Source: an uncultured Lachnospiraceae bacterium (GTDB lineage Bacteria > Bacillota > Clostridia > Lachnospirales > Lachnospiraceae). From it: 64,000 bases of DNA. This document shows, in pieces, positions 60,325-64,000 of the stretch. How positions within the stretch are numbered: position 1 is the first letter of the stretch; each line of letters starts with the position of its first letter. The notes under the pieces are model-generated. The model searched no databases. It was given only the letters and a program-made list of their open reading frames with translations, and was not told the origin of the DNA. The translations under genes and the position numbers were made by a program. The stretch spans positions 186,001 through 250,000 of the forward strand of contig CAJTXN010000001.1 of the NCBI GenBank assembly GCA_910583605.1, given 5' to 3'.

Positions 60325-60672
60325 ATGAATGAAATAATCAGAAATATTGAGGCAGCACAGTTAAAAGAATCTGTTCCAGAGTTTCATGTAGGTGATACTG
60401 TAAGAGTTCACGCTAAGATTAAAGAAGGAAACCGTGAAAGAATCCAGGTTTTTGAAGGCACTGTTCTGAAAAGACAGGGTGGAAGCTCAAGAGAGACATT
60501 TACAGTCAGAAAGTCCTCAAACGGAATCGGCGTTGAGAAAACATGGCCATTGCATTCACCAAACGTTGAAAAGATTGAAGTTGTACGTTTGGGTAAAGTA
60601 AGAAGAGCGAAACTTAACTATTTAAGAACCAGAGTTGGTAAAGCAGCGAAGGTAAAAGAGTTAGTTAAATAA
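60325..60672 (+). CDS. rplS: 50S ribosomal protein L19
   Basis: 115 residues: MNEIIRNIEAAQLKESVPEF, the FEGTVLKRQGGSSRETFTVRK segment and KVRRAKLNYLR are the L19 signature. AAGGAGG lies 8 bases before ATG 60325. The longer frame from 60226 is upstream leader. It normally follows trmD; here it is probably transcribed from its own leader (60168-60324), in which no clear promoter was identified. Confidence 0.98.
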   Translation: MNEIIRNIEAAQLKESVPEFHVGDTVRVHAKIKEGNRERIQVFEGTVLKRQGGSSRETFTVRKSSNGIGVEKTWPLHSPNVEKIEVVRLGKVRRAKLNYLRTRVGKAAKVKELVK

Positions 60673-60694
60673 TTCGAATGGAAAACGGGATAAT

Positions 60695-60729
60695 AAAAGG
60701 ACAAGTACATATGTATTTTGTCCTTTTTT
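60695..60729 (+). terminator. Terminator of rplS
   Basis: AAAAGGACAA pairs with TTGTCCTTTT around a 13-base loop, with TTTTTTCC at the end. Outer bases GAATGGAAAA and TTCCATC...TTCATTC extend the pairing. Confidence 0.85.
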
Positions 60730-60834
60730 CCATCTTCATTCGTAAAACCATATATTAAAATCAGGCGATTGCGAAACTCACAGCCGCAGGTCAGAAGTTT
60801 CGCTCTCACTTAATTGAAAAAAGGAGATGGCTCT

Positions 60835-61398
60835 ATGCGTTTTTACAATGCCATGCCGGATAAGAATACAGCAATTGATAAAATCTTTAAATGGATTGTG
60901 GATATTGTTGTGGTAGCAATGTTAGCTGTATTTTTAATGAATTATATCGGCTTAAGAACAAAAGTAGTTGGAAACTCCATGGCAAAAGAGCTGGTGAATA
61001 ATGACGAAGTTTTTATTGACACACTGATCTACAGACTGAAAAAACCTTCCAGATTTGACGTGATATCCTTTACAAAACAAGGGGTTGACGGTAATTCCAT
61101 GGAATATATAAAACGAATTATAGGTCTTCCGGGTGAAACTGTGGAAATCAAAGACGGAAGGATATATATAGATAATAAACTGCTGGACTATAATAAGGAT
61201 ATGGAGGATATCGTAAATCCGGGGCTTGCAGCCTCACCAATAACATTATCTTATAATGAATATTTTGTAATAGGCGATAACTGGAACAGCAGTGAAGACA
61301 GCCGTTCCGGTACAGTGGAAAATGTCAAAACGGAAGAGATTACCGGAAAAGTCTGGCTGGTAGTATCTCCCTTTGTAAGAATAGGACTGGTAAATTAA
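60835..61398 (+). CDS. lepB: Signal peptidase I
   Basis: 187 residues with one N-terminal membrane helix (about 22-42). Catalytic Ser is in VGNSMAKEL; catalytic Lys is in MEYIKRIIGLPGE; GDNWNSSEDSR is the conserved box. It removes signal peptides from secreted proteins. AAAGGAG lies 8 bases before ATG 60835; the ATG at 60814 lies before that site. In operon order rplS-lepB-rbgA-rnhB. A palindrome ACGGTTA-CA-TAACCGT (61407-61422) follows. Confidence 0.96.
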   Translation: MRFYNAMPDKNTAIDKIFKWIVDIVVVAMLAVFLMNYIGLRTKVVGNSMAKELVNNDEVFIDTLIYRLKKPSRFDVISFTKQGVDGNSMEYIKRIIGLPGETVEIKDGRIYIDNKLLDYNKDMEDIVNPGLAASPITLSYNEYFVIGDNWNSSEDSRSGTVENVKTEEITGKVWLVVSPFVRIGLVN

Positions 61399-61450
61399 AG
61401 AATTTAACGGTTACATAACCGTCTGAAAAAGAAGATAATAGGAGGCACAT

Positions 61451-62296
61451 ATGCAGTTTCAATGGTATCCGGGACACATGACAAAAGCAAGAAGAATGAT
61501 GGAGGAAGACATTAAGCTTATCGATCTGGTAATCGAACTGGTAGATGCCAGATTACCCTTAAGCAGTCGGAATCCTGATATTGATAACATCGGAAAAAAT
61601 AAAGCAAGGCTGATTCTTTTAAACAAATGTGACCTTGCAGATGAAAGCAAAAATCAGAAATGGGCAAAATGGTTTGCAGAACAGGGATATTTTACCGTAA
61701 TGGTGAATTCCAGAAGCGGTGCGGGAATAAAAGAAATCAACGGTGTTATTAAAGAGGCATGTAAGGAAAAGACAGAGCGTGACCGGAGACGGGGAATATT
61801 AAACCGTCCGGTCCGGGCAATGGTGGTAGGGATTCCCAATGTGGGGAAATCTACATTTATTAATTCCTATGCCAGAAAGGCATGTACGAAAACCGGAAAT
61901 AAACCGGGTGTGACCAAAGGAAAGCAGTGGATTAAACTTAGCAATACTTTAGAGTTGCTGGATACCCCGGGAATTTTATGGCCGAAATTTGAGGATCAGA
62001 CCGTAGGACTTCGACTGGCGCTGGTGGGTTCCATTAAGGATGAAATATTGAATATTGCAGAGTTGTCAATGGAACTGCTGAAATTCATGCGGGAACATTA
62101 TAACGGAATGATTGCAGAACGATACGGAATTGAAGAGAAAGAAAATCCGCTGGATACCCTGTATGAAATTGCAAGGGCCAGACATTGTCTCTTAAAGGGC
62201 AGCGAACTGGACATTGACAAAGCAGCAGCTATTGTATTAGAAGAATTCAGAAACGGGAAAATCGGAAGAATCAGCCTGGAAGAACCCCGTTTGTAA
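61451..62296 (+). CDS. rbgA: Ribosome biogenesis GTPase RbgA (YlqF)
   Basis: 281 residues. A circularly permuted GTPase: G4 LNKCD and G5 NSRSGAG precede G1 GIPNVGKST, and G3 is DTPGILWP. N-terminal WYPGHMTKARR is the RbgA signature. It matures the 50S subunit around L16. AGGAGG lies before the ATG. Confidence 0.97.
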   Translation: MQFQWYPGHMTKARRMMEEDIKLIDLVIELVDARLPLSSRNPDIDNIGKNKARLILLNKCDLADESKNQKWAKWFAEQGYFTVMVNSRSGAGIKEINGVIKEACKEKTERDRRRGILNRPVRAMVVGIPNVGKSTFINSYARKACTKTGNKPGVTKGKQWIKLSNTLELLDTPGILWPKFEDQTVGLRLALVGSIKDEILNIAELSMELLKFMREHYNGMIAERYGIEEKENPLDTLYEIARARHCLLKGSELDIDKAAAIVLEEFRNGKIGRISLEEPRL

Positions 62297-62316
62297 AAAA
62301 CGAAAGGAGAAACACC

Positions 62317-63087
62317 ATGTCAGAGGGTAAGAAAATCAGTGAGATTAAAGCAATGTTTGAAGCAGCAGCCATAGAAGAATACCTTCCTTTGATTGCAGAA
62401 TTTTCCAAAGATGAGCGAACAGGTGTTGTCGGTATTGTAAACAAATATAAAAAGAAACTGGAGGCTTATCATGCAGAGGTTCAAAGAACCGAAGCCATGA
62501 AAGTCTATGAGAATAAATATTCCCAATATCAGTATATCTGTGGAATTGATGAGGTCGGCAGAGGACCGTTAGCAGGTCCGGTATGTGCCGGAGCCGTTAT
62601 CCTGCCCAAAGATGAAACCATTTTATATCTCAATGATTCAAAAAAACTAACTGCTAAAAAGAGAGAAGAATTATACGATATTATTTTGGAACGGGCAGTG
62701 GCAGTACAAACGGCGTTCATCAGTCATGAAATCATTGATAAGATAAACATCCTGCAGGCTACATACGAAGCCATGCGGACGGCCGTTAAGAAACTTTCCC
62801 CAACACCCGATATATTATTAAACGATGCGGTTACGATTCCGGAGATGGACTGTAATATTGTTCAGGTTCCCATCATTCACGGGGATGCAAAAAGTGTATC
62901 CATTGCTGCAGCAAGTATTGTTGCCAAGGTGGAACGGGACAGACTGATGCAGGAATATGATGCTTTGTATCCGGAATACGGGTTTGCCAGCAATAAGGGC
63001 TACGGATCCAAAGAACATATAGAAGCCATAAAAAAACACGGAGCATGCCCGATTCATCGATTAAGTTTTTTGAAAGGTCTGATATAG
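62317..63087 (+). CDS. rnhB: Ribonuclease HII
   Basis: 256 residues. The catalytic acidic residues lie in CGIDEVGRGPLAGPV, ILLNDAVTIP and the SIVAKVERDRLM region. N-terminal ~70 residues (ISEIKAMFEAAAIEEYL ...) form the extra segment common in clostridial RNase HII. It removes RNA from RNA-DNA hybrids. AAAGGAGA precedes the ATG. A TTG-started frame follows directly. Confidence 0.97.
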   Translation: MSEGKKISEIKAMFEAAAIEEYLPLIAEFSKDERTGVVGIVNKYKKKLEAYHAEVQRTEAMKVYENKYSQYQYICGIDEVGRGPLAGPVCAGAVILPKDETILYLNDSKKLTAKKREELYDIILERAVAVQTAFISHEIIDKINILQATYEAMRTAVKKLSPTPDILLNDAVTIPEMDCNIVQVPIIHGDAKSVSIAAASIVAKVERDRLMQEYDALYPEYGFASNKGYGSKEHIEAIKKHGACPIHRLSFLKGLI

Positions 63088-64000
63088 TTGTATTTTAATA
63101 TTAACAATCTGTTACAAAATTATACTCAGGCAGATGCCGCCGGCAATGAAGATAACTTAAAGACAAGGCCGGAAGAGATTATAAACGGGAAACCGGAAAC
63201 CGGTGGGACCGACGGAACCATGTCGCTGAAACAATTATCCGTGGGGGATATTTTTCGTGCCAAAATATTGGATATCCGAAATTTGGAAGTACGGATACAG
63301 CTTTCCAACAGCCAGGAAGTAAAAGCGTTGATGGGAGAGGCTTTGGAACTGAATATCGGTGAGGAGCTGACCTTTCAGGTAAAAGCCAACGGAGAACACG
63401 GAATTGTACTGCGGCCGGTGGGAAATTCGGATATTCCTTCTGAATTGGTGACAAAATCACTGCTCAGTGCCGGACTGTCGGTTAATGACAAAAACATAGC
63501 GGTTGTAAAAGAGTTGATTAGCAGCGGACAGCCAATCGACCGTCAGTCGGTTTTAAATATGGTAAAACTTCTGAATACATATAAAGGGGAAAGTATAGAG
63601 AAGCTGTCACAAATGATGAAACATGGAATCGAGATTACACCTGAAAATCTGGAACAGTATGATAAATATATGAATTATGAGCATAAGATTTCCGACAGTA
63701 TGCAGAATTTATCCAATGCCCTGGCGGATTACTTTCAGGAAGATAATACCGGAGACGTAAAACCGATGATACAATTGTTCACCCAATTGTCCCAGGCATT
63801 ACAGGAACACCCGGAGATGAGGCAGCCGGATTTCCGCGCTCAGACAGTAACCGGCGAAACAGAACCCAATCCGGTGATTATGAAATCAGCAGAGACTCAG
63901 AACCCGTCGGAACCTTTAAACGCAGCAGACTCCCTTCCTCAGAATGCAGGAAAAGAACAAACGCCGGAAATAAATATGGCGCAGAAGGATTTTGGAGCCT
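63088..64000 (+). CDS. Partial gene of unknown function, running off the window
   Basis: An open frame of at least 304 codons with no stop before the window end. It begins with TTG right after the rnhB stop, with AAAGG about 10 bases upstream, as LYFNINNLLQNYTQADAAGN ... A domain from about residue 47 (LSVGDIFRAKILDIRNLEVR ... LNIGEELTFQVKANG) resembles the N-terminal part of DUF6240 or FliK-like clostridial proteins. The later part is rich in Gln, Pro and Glu. The identification is tentative. Coupling to rnhB is likely. Confidence 0.7.
   Translation, partial: MYFNINNLLQNYTQADAAGNEDNLKTRPEEIINGKPETGGTDGTMSLKQLSVGDIFRAKILDIRNLEVRIQLSNSQEVKALMGEALELNIGEELTFQVKANGEHGIVLRPVGNSDIPSELVTKSLLSAGLSVNDKNIAVVKELISSGQPIDRQSVLNMVKLLNTYKGESIEKLSQMMKHGIEITPENLEQYDKYMNYEHKISDSMQNLSNALADYFQEDNTGDVKPMIQLFTQLSQALQEHPEMRQPDFRAQTVTGETEPNPVIMKSAETQNPSEPLNAADSLPQNAGKEQTPEINMAQKDFGA

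Noticed and set aside
61407..61422. Operator palindrome ACGGTTA-CA-TAACCGT between lepB and rbgA
   Set aside because: Single copy, inside an operon, with no promoter nearby; a short chance palindrome is likely.

Overview
The window is ordinary chromosomal DNA of a low-to-medium GC Clostridia species, most probably a Lachnospiraceae. This rests on the NADP-type glutamate dehydrogenase, the rnc-smc-ftsY and ylxM-ffh-rpsP-khpA-rimM-trmD gene orders, small clostridial families (DUF1292, a DUF6774-like peptide, a Cys/Gly-rich mini-protein), strong AGGAGG-type ribosome binding sites and TTGACA/TATAAT promoters. The species cannot be named from sequence alone. No CRISPR array, rRNA, prophage or insertion sequence was seen.

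Layout. 0-10.4 kb: tRNA-Arg(CCG), a single-pass membrane protein, gdhA behind a terminator-like leader, two tiny minus-strand genes (DUF6774-like; BFD-like [2Fe-2S]), a class A penicillin-binding protein, a YigZ/IMPACT protein, typA, a stand-alone receiver protein and tRNA-Thr(CGT). 10.4-23.3 kb: asd, a complete Phe T-box with pheST, a flavin-reductase-like protein, a metallophosphoesterase-VanY-like peptidase pair, queA, a PilZ protein, and tyrA divergent from a DEAD-box helicase. 23.3-25.6 kb: an AT-rich decay zone with two lipoprotein genes each broken by a single lesion, plus DUF1292. 25.6-37.1 kb: birA, an alpha-amylase, then a polyamine operon speD-speA-speE-speB-CASDH-nspC ending in an aminopeptidase P. 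37.2-40.9 kb: thiSFGHE behind a terminator-type leader. 40.9-42.3 kb: lineage-specific minus-strand genes. 42.4-55.6 kb: plsX-acpP-rnc-smc-ftsY, ilvA, a GGDEF protein, and ylxM-ffh-rpsP-khpA-rimM-trmD. 55.6-60.2 kb: an AT-rich cassette separating trmD from rplS. 60.3-64 kb: rplS-lepB-rbgA-rnhB and a truncated gene that runs off the window.

How the genes work together. The polyamine operon encodes arginine decarboxylation, agmatine hydrolysis and two separate chemistries for making spermidine: SAM-dependent (SpeD/SpeE) and aspartate-semialdehyde-dependent (CASDH/NspC). asd, which makes the semialdehyde, lies elsewhere in the window. thiSFGHE makes the thiazole half of thiamine and couples the halves. 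ffh, ftsY, lepB, rpsP, rplS, rimM, trmD, rbgA and rnc form the translation and secretion core.

Most worth a second look: (1) two identical-spacing inverted repeats, CTGTCAAG-N8-CTTGACAS, bracketing the ylxM-ffh promoter; (2) the cassette in the trmD-rplS gap, encoding a 922-residue VWA/calcium-repeat protein whose signal peptide lies in another frame, plus a translationally coupled membrane zinc-ribbon protein; (3) the structured leaders of speD, thiS and gdhA; (4) the double-route spermidine operon; (5) the paired decaying lipoproteins. All calls come from reading the sequence; no database search was run.
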